From Plantago ovata (Eukaryota; Streptophyta; Magnoliopsida; Lamiales; Plantaginaceae): a stretch of DNA of 64,000 nt. A program made the translations under genes and the position numbers. Shown here piece by piece: positions 1-12,028 of the stretch. The stretch is taken from positions 68,806,753-68,870,752 of the forward strand of contig CM051456.1 in assembly GCA_028274465.1 (NCBI GenBank). The letters run 5' to 3'. Every line of letters starts with the position of its first letter. The first letter of the stretch is position 1. The notes under the pieces were generated by a model. That model saw only the letters and a program-made list of their open reading frames with translations. It ran no database searches and was not told the DNA's origin.

Positions 1-120
1 AGCGACCTTGAAATAGCGACGTTTGTCTCGATTTTCGCGAAGTTTGGGGTCAAACTATCTTTTTATCAGAACTTTTAATTTGGACCGTTGATTCCGACTC
101 ATCTAACGGTCAAGACGATT

Positions 121-192
121 GCTGACGTCAGCGACGGTTCGTATTCCGGGGTTGCCCTTCTATAAATAGGGGTTGATAAGCTCATTTCTTCA
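121..192 (+). promoter_or_regulatory. Core promoter of the antisense gene: TGACGTCA palindrome plus TATA box
   Basis: A perfect 12-bp palindrome GCTGACGTCAGC (121-132) contains the bZIP-type TGACGTCA core. It sits about 30 bp upstream of a canonical TATA box, TATAAATAGG (161-170). Transcription would start near 192-200. Downstream come a 5'-UTR intron and the start codon at 503, all on the plus strand, opposite to gag-pol. Arrangement and spacing are seen in the sequence; promoter activity is inferred. Confidence 0.72.
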
Positions 193-304
193 CTTTTCAC
201 CAACTGCAAAATTTCTCTCACTAGAAATTTGCTCTCGATCCGATAAACGCGTCCGATACTCTTCCGAGTTCTGCACTTCAAGTCCAAGCTTTCACTTCTT
301 TCAA

Positions 305-501
305 GTAAGTTTCTTCTCGGACTCTGTTGCTTTTACTCTGTGTTTTTTTCTCTTTTTTATCATCCCCTTTTCCTTTTTTCCCCTTCCTCACAACGTGCTC
401 TTTAACACTTCGAGGACTTAAGAAAAAAATACTAAAATAACCTCTCGGACGAAACCAACCAATTGTCTCATTATTTGTTTTATTTCTTCCTCCCCTCTTA
501 G
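305..501 (+). other. Predicted 5'-UTR intron of the antisense gene
   Basis: Donor GTAAGT at 305 and a pyrimidine-rich acceptor ending CTCTTAG at 501 bound a 197-bp T-rich segment. The first coding ATG (503) lies one base past the acceptor. A leader intron directly before the start codon is common in expressed plant genes and suggests a real transcript on this strand. Confidence 0.6.
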
Positions 502-502
502 G

Positions 503-3500
503 ATGTCCGAGAGAAGAAACGTGAACGAGTCTACTAGGTCGGAGAATGTCGACATGTCGGACATCGACATGATCGATCTTTCTTTCCTTGATGAGGGCCA
601 TGCCGCGCCTCCAACTTCTAGTTTGCCTTCAAGTTCTGCTCCGACGCGAGAGCTTGCCAAATCGGATGGGCATCTTACTGATGCGTCCGAGGAAGATGAT
701 CTGGGTATTACCCGTCCAGATCGTCGAGATATTTTAAGCCGGAGACAAGAACTTCCGGTTAAATCTCCTTCCCCGGTTCATGCCCCCCCCGACACGAATT
801 CCTCACGATATTATGATTGGGGCAGCGCGAGTTGCCGGGCATGCCTACCGGACATCTGAGCGGGTTTCTATGCCGCGTTCCCCTGAAATCACAGAACTCT
901 CCAGCGACTCGGAGGGTTCTCCGAAAGCCTTGGAGATACCGGGTCTGACTGACCCGACAGTGGTCCGATCGGTGAATCCTGTGAGCAGCGTTTTCCCAAA
1001 AGGCTTCAGATCTCAGACCGTCCTAGAGAGTTCTGAAGATGACGAGACCCTGGTGAGCCGATCAAAGTGGGATCTGAGTTCCTCGGGTGTCGGGCAGTCA
1101 AATAGGGCCAGTTCTTCTGGGGGAGACGGAACCGTTCCTCGAGACCTTATTGGTCCGGATCTTATTCCCGCCAATCAAGATAACGATGAAGACGATGATG
1201 ATGAAGAGGATGATGATGAAGAGGGTCCGAATGAGGATTTTCGGCCTGTTGGCGTTGAGCTCGATGCCAAGGGCCGAGTTATCAAGAGGACCAAACGTGG
1301 AGAACTCAAGGGTTCTGAGGCTAGACGGAATAAGTTTCCAAGGCCAGTTTCTGCAGTCGCTCACCTGGACCCTGCTGGCGAGTTAAACAAACTCGGGAGC
1401 ACTCCGAATTGTTCCTCGTCTGTTCATGAATCAGAGTTGAGTCGGATTCGGTACGAGTACTCAATTCCGGATTCCCTTGAAATAATAGCCCCCGATCCTA
1501 AGTATGCCTTTTACAATCCCCCTATCGGATGCATGTCCGTTCACTTAATGTCGCTTGAACGGGGGTGGCGAGTACCATATCACGAGGGCTTCAACGATAT
1601 TTTCAACAGTCTCGGGTTGAGCCGGTATCAACTGATTCCGAGTGCGTTAGGCACTCTCATGTGTTTCGGAGTATTCTGCCACATCCGAGGTGTGGAAATA
1701 AACTTTAGAAATTTCAACCAGATCTTTCGAGTCGTGATGAGTCCGGGGAACGACGACTTCTATTTTTTCAAGGCTCGGGCTGGATACGCCTTTATATTAG
1801 ACGCTCCTTCGTCGGCCGATTGCAAGTGGTGGAACCGGTTTATTTTCGTTAGGAAAGTAAGAACCGAGAATATGTCAGATGCGGAGGCGACATCTCTCTT
1901 GGATTGGGGTTTCTCGAAAAGGTTTTTCCGAGGTATGTTTTCCGATACTAGGCCCCTACTCAATCAGGTGGACGATTGGGTAGCAAAGTTCAAAAAGGAA
2001 AACCAGACAAATACCGTCCGATATTATTATTTCGGACTTATACTCCAATCGTTGCCTTATCTCTCCGGCCTAACCGGTCCAGTAAAAACTGGTGTGAGTA
2101 CCAGTTTTGGTAAGTTTCTTTTTTTTTTTTTTTATGTTGTTGTATCGGACCTTGCCTCTTTGTATCGGACTAACCCTTCTTTCTCATTGCAGATTTTTGG
2201 TTGAAGTATATTATGGGGCGTATCGCTGCTGCGGCTCGGGCTAACAGACAGAAGCAGAGACAGTTGGTTGAAAAAAACTTGTTAAAACAACAAGTTCAAA
2301 CTCCTGCTTTCCTACCCGGCCTCTCTAACCCGAAAAATGCGGTCGACTACCACGAAATGGAAAAGAGTCCGAGAAGGAGGGGACTTCCATGCCCGTGATC
2401 CCCACTCCAAGGCCTAATGTCGGCCAGGCTAAGGGTCAACAAGCTCCGACTCCTTCTGCCCAACAGGGGAGAAAGCGGGCCGACCCGAAAGGCAAGAGGG
2501 TTGCCTCAGACCCGACTGAGGTGGATGGTGGCAGCCCGCAGAGGAAGAAGGCTCGGGTGGATGAGGTCGAGTTCGTCGATCTCGCGACCAAAGAGGGCCG
2601 AGATGCTGAGGTCTCGCGTCTCATGTCCATGGATGAGTACGATCGTGCTCATGCTCTCGGACAAATCAGCCGACAGGTAGTTAGTACTTTCTCAAACTTT
2701 TCATGTTTTTTGTCCTCTTGTTGCTAACTTTTTCTTCCTCGGCTTTGTAATGCCCCGCATCCCACATCGCTTAAGAGTGATTAGAATAAAGGGTATATAT
2801 GTTAGACTACCACTCTCACATGGTATGAGGCCTTTTGGGTGATTCCAAAAGCAAATCCGTGCGGGCTCAGGCCCAAAGCGGACAATATCATACTGTTGAG
2901 ACGTGTGTGGGTCCGTCCAGGAGTAACCACGCCGGCCGGATTGGTCGGGTCGTTACAAATGGTATCAGAGCCTAGACCAACCCAAAGCCCGCACCGGGTG
3001 GACGGTTGGTAAAGGTTATTGTCAGTTTGTCACCCCCACCACTTAAGGCGCTCGACGAGGACGTCGAGGCTTTAAGGGGGGTAGTTTGTAATGCCCCGCA
3101 TCCCACATCGCTTAAGAGTGATTGGAATAAAGGGTATATATGTTAGACCACCACTCTCACATGGTATGAGGCCTTTTGGGTGATTCCAAAAGCAAATCCG
3201 TGCGGGCTCAGGCCCAAAGCGGACAATATCATACTGTTGAGACGTGTGTGGGTCCGTCCAGGAGTAACCACGCCGGCCAGATTGGTCGGGTCGTTACAGG
3301 CTTTGTAGCTAAACTGCTTCGTGCGAGCGATTAATGACCTCTCTGACAAAAGACTTAAGTCCGAGTCCAGGACTAAAGAACTAGAGAAGAAGGCTGAGAT
3401 GGCGGCCTCAAAGGTTGAGTCTCTGGAGGCCGTGGTCCGCATGCTTCGGAGCAAAAATTCAGAACTTGCCAAGAAAGTGAGCACGGAGGCTGCGAAGCAC

Positions 3501-4204
3501 CGGTCGTTCAGAGACTCGTTCCTTGGAATCGGGGCTACCCTTCATCGCTTCCGGGAGAAGCTTGTAGAGAAGCTGAGATTTGACCGTGTTGAGGCGGCCG
3601 AGGACTTCTATAACTCGGTCTCCGACTTATGCGGAAAGCAGCAGGCGTAGGAGGAGGGCCGCGAGGAGGGCTTTAGGTCCTGTCTCGGGCAAATGATGCG
3701 TCTCGGGTATGTGAAGGAGGGCCTGACCCTTAATCCTAGTAATCTCTCGGCCTCTAAGCTTGATGGTACCAAAAGGGGCGACTTCACTGACTACCCGGAC
3801 CGGGACATTAATGATGAGGAGATCGAGGAGGATGAATTCGGAGCCATAGTCTTGAAAGACGACCCAACTTTCCTGGTAAGGCCAGGCTCTTACCCGGCTT
3901 GGTTCCCGGACGTTTTGAGGAGTGGACTCCTCGCTCCGTTCAAGGTGAATGAGGCTTGGAACTGCAATTTCCTAACCCTTCCGGACCTGTCGTCGGGCGT
4001 GCCTGCGCTTTTGTTGAGCCGGAAGTTTGTCAATATCGGGCTCGTCTGATTAAGGAGGCCGAGAACATAAAGGCAAATGGTGATCAGCGCGAGCTTACGG
4101 CTATCGTTCAATCTCTCGATTCTCGGCTTTTCCCTCTGCAGACACCCGTCGATGCCCCGGGTTCCAGCTCTTCTACTGCAGCGGCTCCATCTAAAGAATC
4201 TTAA
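503..4204 (+). pseudogene. Antisense gene (aORF) of the Tat element, 'putative gypsy-type transposon' domain, broken
   Basis: A spliced gene of about 850 codons, opposite in strand to gag-pol. The N-terminal part is acidic and Ser-rich, with an Asp/Glu run at about 1185-1225. The central part (about 1450-2080) resembles the plant 'putative gypsy type transposon' domain (Pfam Transposase_28), with conserved Trp/Tyr-rich segments such as YKWWNRF-like motifs. The C-terminal part (3321-3640) is a Glu/Lys-rich coiled coil. Predicted introns: 2110-2192 (phase 1) and 2677-3308 (phase 0, holding the TRIM). Lesions: frame change in a C8 run at 782-790, frame change near 2389, in-frame TAG at 3648-3650, and frame change at about 3956-4040. 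The function of this family is unknown. It is known to occur antisense in Retand-like elements. Confidence 0.75.
2746..3298 (+). mobile_element. TRIM (miniature LTR retrotransposon), complete
   Basis: Two 212-bp LTRs (2746-2957 and 3087-3298), both starting TGTAATG and ending GTTACA, flank 129 bp with no coding capacity. The primer site TGGTATCAGAGC (initiator tRNA-Met) is at 2960-2971 and a purine tract TTAAGGGGGG ends just before LTR 2. A perfect target duplication GGCTT flanks the element (2741-2745 and 3299-3303). The LTRs differ by only three transitions, so the insertion is fairly young. It sits inside the predicted intron 2677-3308 of the antisense gene; without it the intron would be 74 bp. 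Confidence 0.95.
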
Positions 4205-5464
4205 AGGCCGGGTATGCCCGTGCAAGACTGTACTCGATACTCTTTAAAACAATCTGTTTGTTTACCAGTACTTTTCATTCGGCCCCTGGTGGCACATGTA
4301 TCTCGGATAATGCCTGTATTTTGCTCGTACTTTTACTTAAACAATGTCGAATGATTCGTGCGTTTTATCATTCTTGAGTAAAAATAACCAAGTGTTTACA
4401 TGTCGAAATATTTTTGTGTAGATTTAACTCAGACAACAACTTTGTCTTACAAAGTTTAAAGTTGTACAAATTAAAGGTTTGCTCACTAAAAATAGTTCCG
4501 AGCATATCATATCTCGGCCCTATCAAATGTTTTTGTAAAATTCAAATTTCACAAGTTGATAATTTTCTCAATAGATTATGTTCCGAAGCAATTATATCTC
4601 GGAACTTGTCAAGTGTTTTTGTATAAATTGAAATTTCACAAATTTAACTTTTAATCTGAGAAATCAATTCCGAGGAGATTTTATATCTCGGAACAATCAT
4701 GTGATCTTGTAAATTTGAAATTTTACAAGTCTAACTTTTTAATCTGTAAAAAGCTATTCCGAGAAAATTTTATCTCGGAACTGTCACGTGCTCTTGTAAA
4801 TTTGAAATTTTACAAGTTAGTAACTTTATTCCGCAAGAAGCTGTTCCGAGGAGATTTTATCTCGGAGCTGTTAGAAGTTCACTTTGTAAATTTGAAATCT
4901 TTACAAGTGTTAGTAATTCGCTTTTTGCGGAATTCTTTGTCGGAAGTCAATGTGTCGGACGCGCCACGTGCTCCTTTTTTTTGAGCCTGTGATTCGCTAG
5001 TTTTCGTACTCGGACTCTATAGGTCCGAGAACGAATTTTTAACATTTTCAAACCTTCTGAGATGTTTGTTTCTTGTAATAAAAAGTTGAGAACTTTTAAT
5101 TTTTCAACTTTTTCTCGACTTTGAACTCTCGTCCTCGAGTTTTGCGTGTTCAGGATTCCTTCCGTTTCAGCTTTCTGCTCTCTCTTCTCCTTTTAGTGTT
5201 CTATCCTTTCTCCGGTTCTTTAACCTTCCAAAACCTTAGCGGTCTGTTGAGTCTTATAAGAATAAACTAAATCATGCGAGACTTATGAAATCCTAGAAGA
5301 AACTTTAACAAGCTTCATTGTACCAATTTGACGGAAATTCAAATACAACTACGACAGTGGGCTTTATAGCCGATTACAGACAAGATAAAAGTCCTTAAAC
5401 AAAATAAACTGAATTGAAACAGTAAAAGTGGGCTGAGTTCTTGTTGCTTGACCATAATTTCCCC
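4205..5464. other. Spacer between pol end and antisense-gene end (Tat 3' untranslated region)
   Basis: AT-rich non-coding interval between the two converging genes. Its centre is a diverged tandem repeat (separate entry). The rest, 4205-4496 and 4931-5464, shows no convincing gene. The antisense transcript would end in the left part. Confidence 0.6.
4497..4930. repeat. Diverged 83-90-bp tandem repeat in the Tat 3' region
   Basis: Five units begin near 4497, 4580, 4667, 4757 and 4842. Each contains TTCCGA(G/A), then an ATTTTAT(AT)CTCGGA half that makes an imperfect inverted pair around TCCGAG/CTCGGA, then TTGTAAATTTGAAATTTTAC and an AT-rich tail. Such hypervariable tandem repeats between pol and the 3' LTR are known from Tat/Ogre-type elements and can seed satellite DNA. 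Confidence 0.8.
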
Positions 5465-8400
5465 TTAAGCGTAAAACTTCTGCAGGTTGATTGCATTCCA
5501 GGTGTTTTTCAAGTCTCTTCCCTCCGAGTCCTTAAGGCGGTAACTTCCGTTGGAGTAAGCTTTCACTATTTTGTATGGTCCCTCCCATTTGCGATGCACT
5601 TTTCCAACATTCTCCAGTATTTCCGTCTTCCTTAGAACCAAGTCTCCTACTTGGAAGTCTCTCTCCTTCACACCCTTGTTGTAGGACTTTGCGATCAACG
5701 CTTGGTATCTCAGAATGTTGGCCAATGCAGTGGTTCTCGATTCCTCCGATGTCTCACGGTCATACATCCTTGCCTCATGATTATCTCCCGGATGTATCCT
5801 TGGATCCTTATGGTCTCTACAACGATCTCAGCTGGTATCACAGCCTCGGAGCCATATACCAGTGAGAAAGGAGTCTCCCTTGTAGCAACTTTTGAAGTGG
5901 TTCTATAAGCCCATAGAACTCCATCCAACTCGTTCACCCAGTCTCCCTGGCACGCCTCAAACCTTCTCTTCAAGAGATCAACGAGTGTCTTATTGACAAC
6001 TTCGGTTTGTCCATTGGCTTGCGGGTATCCTACTGAAGTGAATCTTCTCTCAATCTTCATGGTCTCACACCATGCTTTGAACTTGGCTCCAGAAAACTGT
6101 GCGCCATTATCAGAAATTAAGATCCTTGGCAATCCAAAACGACAAACAATATTTTTCCATACAAAGTCCATGACTTTGTTCTCAGAAATTGTTGCCACTG
6201 CTTCAGCTTCTGCCCACTTGCTAAAATATTCCACAGCTACTATTATGAATTTCTTCTGGCCTGATCCCTTTGGAAAAGGTCCTACTATATCAATTCCCCA
6301 CTGATCGAAAGGACAAGTGATCGTGGCTGGGATGAGTGGTCTTGCTGGGGCGTGAGAAGTTCTGGCGAAGTATTGACAATCTTCGCACTTCTTTGCATAG
6401 GATGTTGCATCTTCTCTCAAGCTTGGCCAATAGTACCCTTGCCGGTAAATTTTCTGGCCCAATGCCCTTCCTCCTGAATGGTTTCCACAACTTCCCTTGT
6501 GTACTTCATCCAAGATTGCTTTTGCTTCTTCCTCATTTGCACATCTCAAGTGTGCCCCTTTGAAGGACCACTTATACAAGTAATCTCCTTGGACAAAGTA
6601 CTTCAATGATCTGGCTTTTAGCCTCCTTGCTTCACCCCGATCTTGTGGGAGGCTCCCTTTCAGGAGATAATCTGTCAATGGGTGCATCCAACTGGTTCCC
6701 GAAGTTGTTGAGATTGAAAAGATTGGAAGGGTTTTGAGTCCTTGGTTCATGACGGATGAAGCTTCGACTCTCATCAAGATAACGTTTCTTGTGTCTATTC
6801 CCCCCGAGGCGGATGCATATTTTGACAAAGCGTCCGCTCTTCCATTGAGGTCTCTTGAAAATTTCTCAATCTTACATTTCTCAAATTTTGTCATTTCCTC
6901 TTGGATCTTAGACTTGTAAATGGATAGTACATCCTTCTTTGTACTCCATTTTCCGGAAATCTGCTTCTCTGCTAGCTGAGAGTCGGTGAAAACTTTGATA
7001 TTTTTCACTTGAAGGGCCTTCGCCATTCGTAGTCCTATGAGAATAGCTTCGTACTCAGCCTCATTGTTAGAAACACTAAACCCTAGAGTAACCGCATACT
7101 CAAGTTCAGCTCCTCCAGAACTTCGGATATAAATCCCTATCCCTCCATTTGTTCCTGATGATGATCCATCTACTTCCAATATCCAGATCTCTTCTTGGTT
7201 GGAGGGTTCCTTTGGTTCTGGAGAGACGGTCTCCTTTTCCTTTAGGACCTCCTCAGCATGTAGGATCATCTCCCTTGAGTATGTTTCTTCTCTCCTTTGT
7301 GCCTTTCCTGGTCTCTGAAGGGTGTTTTCTTCTATATCCTCCCCTGGTGTTTTCCTTGTTGCCTCTTGAAAGGCTTTTAGGGCAAACTCCAAGTCTTTGA
7401 AACGCTGACTAACTAAAGAGTCTTGGTCTTCTATTATCAGCGTGTTTGCCTTTGATGATTCTTTGGGATCTTCTTCTCCTGATTCCTTCCTTGGATACTC
7501 TACTAGGAAGTCGTCTATAACCTGAGCTTTTTTGGCTGACGGAGCCTGATAGTCAATTTCAAATTCATTGAGCTCGATTGCCCATCTAGCTAGTCTTCCT
7601 GACAACTCTGGTCTCCCCAAAACTTGTTTGAGGGGCTGGCTAGTGAGTACTACCACTTTGTGAGACCCAAAATATGGTTTAAGTCTCCTCGCTGTGTAAA
7701 CCAAGGCAAAGGCCAATATTTCAATGTCCATATATCTCGTCTCCGCACCCGTAAGTGCCTTACTCAAATAATAGATTGGCATGTGATCATTCCCTTGGAT
7801 CCGTACCAAGACGGAACTTATTGCTTCTGGAGTGGTTGCAAGGTAGAGATATAATGGTTCTCCGTCGACCGGCTTGGATAACAAAGGTGGCGATGACAAG
7901 TACTGCTTCAGTTTCTCAAAAGCCTCTTCGCATTCCTTTGTCCATTCGAACTGATTACTCTTCCTTAGGACTTTGAAGAAAGGCAAATTCTTCTCGGCCG
8001 ATCTCGAGATGAAACGGCTTAGGGAGATTGACTTCCCAACCAATTGTTGCACCTCGTTGAGCGTCTTTGGCTGCGGAAGGTCAAGTATGGCTTTGATTTT
8101 TTCCGGGTTTGCCTCAATCCCCCTCTCAGTTACCATGTAACCCAAAAACTTTCCTCCTTTGACTCCAAATGTGCACTTAGCAGGATTTAACTTCATGCCA
8201 TATTTCCTCAAGATGGAGAAACATCTGTCCAAGTGAGCAATGTGTTGATCTTCTGTCTTGCTTTTTACCAACATGTCATCAATATAAACCTCCATTGTCT
8301 TTCCAAGCTTTTCCTTGAACATCTTGTTTACTAACCTTTGGTAGGTTGCTCCCGCATTTTTGAGACCGAATGGCATCACGTTGAAGCAGTACACATTGCC

Positions 8401-8841
8401 ATTAGCGAAGAAGGCGGTCTTGGGTACATCCTCTTTGGCCATTTTGACCTGATAGAAGCCTTGGTACGCGTCCATAAAAGTTAAGAGGGCGCATCCAGCA
8501 GTGGAATGGACTAGCTGGTCGATTCGGGGGAGCGGATAGGGGTCCTTCGGGCAATACTTGTTGAGTTTTGTGAAGTTGTTGCACATCCTCCATTTGTCAG
8601 GTCCTTTCTCCACTAATACTACATTGCAGACCCAATCAGAGTATCTTACTTCTCTAATATGTCCAGCCTTAAGCAACCTTTGTACCTCTGCTTCAATGAT
8701 GGCATTGTCCTCCGCACTGAAGTCTCTTCGTTTCTCCAGAATATGAGTAATTGACGGATCAACGTTCAGACGGTAAACAGCGACCCTTGGATCAATTCCT
8801 TTGAGATCTTCAGTACTCCATGCAAAGATATCATTGTTCCT
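5465..8841 (-). pseudogene. Tat pol: reverse transcriptase, RNase H, second RNase H, integrase (broken)
   Basis: One long frame, open from 8841 to 5710. Counting from the Met at 8676, RT carries Y-I-D-D at 131-134. A gypsy RNase H follows (about 270-390) in which the usual first catalytic Asp region reads L-Y-L-Y-L-A, so it looks degenerate. A second RNase H (about 498-615) has D502, E541 and D565, as in the extra archaeal-type RNase H of Tat elements. Integrase has H725, H733, C764, C767 and a D796, D856, E892 triad. Near 5790 the frame shifts, and the last 100 codons continue in another frame to 5465. A TAA at 8842-8844 separates this stretch from the protease, although the frame is the same. 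Not functional as it stands. Confidence 0.93.
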
Positions 8842-9576
8842 TTAGAGGCACTCAATAAGTTTCATCTCCACCTCCAAGGTCATTTCAGTGCCAATCTTGG
8901 TAACTTTTTCAGTACTTCCTTCTACCACTTGAATCTCTTTCAAAGTTTCTTTTGCATCTATCATATTTTCTTCGAAAAACTTCTTCTTTTTGGAAGTAGC
9001 AGGGATCGGTGGTATGACTTTGTAGTCCTCCAGTTCTTTAACTTCCCCTACTAACTGTTCCTTTGCCTTTCTCTGTAAAGCTCTCCTCCTCCTTTGAATG
9101 GGGTTTGGCTTCTTGGACTTTCTTTTCGAGTGACGGACTGAAAAGAAAGTATTCATAGGTTGACCAATCCCATTAGCATCTTCTCTTCTGGTATGGGGAC
9201 TTGAGACAGCCTTTGCTGAGAGACTATAGCATGCCCAAGCCTTTTGAATATTTCCTACCTCTTGACCGACTCCTCTCTTTGTAGGAAACTTCATTCTATT
9301 ATGAACGGTTGACACTACCGCTTTGAATTGAGACAAAGTTGGTCTTCCTAACACCACAAAATAATCAAAAGGTATGTCAACTACTACAAATGGAACATTC
9401 TTGTTGATCCTCTGGGGATTTTTTCCCATTGACACTTGCAAGGTCATGCTTCCCATTGGAATGATTGGCTGTCCTCCAAATCCGACGAGCGCACTTGCAA
9501 CTTCTCTGATTCCTTCCTTTCGGGGATCTATCCCCATCCTCTTCAAAGTTCCAGTGAATATTAAGTTGGTGGAACT
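8842..9576 (-). pseudogene. Tat protease C-terminal part and linker to RT
   Basis: In frame with gag upstream and RT downstream. It carries the protease C-terminal features, including V-L-G-R-P-T-L, then a basic linker rich in Lys and Arg. It is bounded by two in-frame stops: the TGA at 9577-9579, which falls in the protease active site, and the TAA at 8842-8844. Confidence 0.85.
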
Positions 9577-11963
9577 TCATGTATCCACTAGAACTCGTCC
9601 AATGGTGAATTTCGCAATGTCCAGTGCGACAACTAAAGGGACGCAAGGGTCATGGATTCCCCCCATTCCGGCACTCCTCAGTGGCAGCTCACTGTCGTCA
9701 AAGGATATGATGTTTGATCTTGGGGAAGCGACTTCTCCATACTTAGAGTTGTACTCTAAGAGGTCCCTGGCCGTTTTGTCCCTCGCGCTACTCGAGTCCC
9801 CTCCAGCTGGTCCTAATGTTATGGTGAGGGCAAAAATTCTACCATTGACTGGCAAGTTCTCAAAGTCTTGGTCATGATCTTCTTGTTCTTTCCATCCTCC
9901 TTGGATGGGAGGTGGAGGAGGTAAGGAGGCCTCTCCTCTTTTCGCTTCTGTTCTCTCATGTCTCGAGGGCTCATCCTTTGCCACATAGTTCGCAAGCTTT
10001 CCTCTGCGGACTAAGGTCTCAATTTCGGTCTTGAGAGTGAAGCACTCTTCCGTGGTGTGGCCCTTCCCTTTGTGGAACTTGCAAAACTTATCAGAGTTCT
10101 TATTTCTCCTTGTCTCTTGAATGGGAGGAGGCCATTCAACATCAATATTTCTGGTCATAATAGTATGCAAGATGTCGGATCTTGGCCTATTAAGATCAGT
10201 ATATGTGTCGTACCTCTTAGGCGGTCCCCCTCTCGGAGGGGATTTCTGATCTCTGAACTCATTTCTTTGGATACTCCCTTTGAGTAAATTGTGTCTTTGC
10301 TCGGGTTTCTTCCCCTTGGATTGGCTGTGATTCTGAGCTTGTTTTTTATTGTCTCTTTCTGCTTTCTGGTAATCCTTTTCCTTTTCTCTAGAAGAATTTG
10401 CTCTCACCTGAACCGTTTTCTGAAATTCTTCCGCCCTCAAAAAGTCTTGGAAAAATTGTTCAAGCTCTTTGTAATTCTCTGTTCGAGAGTAGGAAAGCCT
10501 AAGTCTGAACTCCTCATTGGAGGTATTTCCATAGAGGTACTCCTTTCTCTCTTTTATGGTATGCTCTTCCACCTGACAACATGCCTCGTGGAATCTATCC
10601 AAAAAGGTTCTTAAGTCTTCTTTTGGCTTCTGTACTATCTCTGCTAAGTACTTCACTCCTCTCCTTCTTCTGATCGCCTTTTCGAACCTTTTGGTGAACT
10701 CCTGGCTGAGTTGTTTGTAACTCTTGATGGAGCCGTTCTCCAAACCTGTCCACCACACCATTGCATCTCCCGAAAGAGTAGCGGGAAAGATTAATGCTTT
10801 GGTCCTAGAATCATGCCCATATGCATCCATTTTGGTTCCAAACTTAATCAAGTAATTGGTTGGACATGTAGTTCCATCATAGGTGTCAAGAGTAGGGAAT
10901 CCTCTTTCAGTGTTAACCCGATGGTTCCGGATCTCTTCATATAAGGCACTAGGCTCTTGGTCTATCTCTTGCTCTTTTTCTTTCACGGATGCTCTCAAAG
11001 CCTCTATTCGTGCCTTAAGTTCAGCTTCTTGAGCCCTCATTTCTACCAAAGTAAGTTCCGCTGTCGGAGGCGGATCGCTCCCCACTAAAGTAGGGAGTAC
11101 CACTGGACCTCCAACTTGGTTCTCCATTCGGGTTTCAGGCAAGGTTTGTGTAACCATTTGGTTCAAGGGGATTTGGTTCTGAGTTACCATCTGAGTTTGT
11201 GGTAATATCTGAGTTTGTGCCACCATTTGAGTTTGAACCATTTGAGTTTGAGGGATATTTTCATTTCCTTGCGCTTGGGATGCTCTGACCTCCGGTCTAT
11301 TATCTCTCTCAAATCATCTGGAGCCCCTTGGGGTCCTAACTGTGACTGAACACGAGGAGGTCCAACTCGATCTTGTATCGGTCTTGAATTAGCTCGAGAT
11401 TGTGCTCCATCCTCTCTAGGTTGCACCACCTGATTTGCTCTTCCTTGTGCTTGCTGCTGGACTACTTGTTGTTGTATCCTTGCAACATCATCTGGTGCAA
11501 AACAACCTTGGATTGTTAAGAGGAGCAACCCAAATTGTTCTTCTCCCATACCGTAGTCCCTTGGTCTCACAACTTGTCCATTGGGCAAGGTGAATTGTAG
11601 TGCAGCTGGGTCCTGAGGAACAATGGGTTGTGGTGGTTGTGGAGGAGTAATGGGTTGTGGTGGTTGTGGTGGCAGTGCTACAGGAGCGAGTGGTGCTGGT
11701 TGAGAATGCACTCGAAGAGCTCCAAACCCACTCCCAGCGGGAATTGCATTCGGGTTGTGATTACCCGAGCCTTCATTCCTCTCGGTTACACTTGCACTTG
11801 CTTCATCTTCCATCTCCGTATCAACATTATCATTTCTATGTGTCCTTGTAGCTGCGGTTCCTCTTCCACCTCCCCTTCGTCCTAATGGGGGACGGCCCCG
11901 AGGACGGGTGGATTGAGGGTTTCTTGCCGCTTGAGCAATTCTAGTACTCTTCCTATTAACCAT
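9577..11963 (-). pseudogene. Tat gag and protease N-terminus (frameshift and active-site stop)
   Basis: Starts with ATG at 11963, 50 bases after the primer site. The N-terminus is Arg- and Pro-rich, then Gln-rich repeats (several T-Q-M-V units) follow. The gag core lies at about 10900-10450 and the zinc-binding motif C-K-F-H-K-G-K-G-H-T-T-E-E-C at about 10050-10090. The protease begins with the R-V-L-V-D-T motif. The frame shifts once in a GA-rich tract near 11300. The glycine codon after the catalytic Asp-Thr is TGA, which ends translation at 9577. Confidence 0.9.
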
Positions 11964-12012
11964 TTCGTAGGACTCTTGCTAGTAGGACAAAGGGTAACCT
12001 TTTGTTCAGTTT

Positions 12013-12028
12013 CCCACAGACGGCGCCA
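12013..12028 (-). other. Primer binding site, tRNA-Asn type
   Basis: Plus-strand CCCACAGACGGCGCCA equals the 3' end of plant tRNA-Asn, so its complement on the element strand is the minus-strand primer site. It lies two bases inside the LTR end at 12031. Tat-lineage elements commonly use this primer. Confidence 0.9.
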
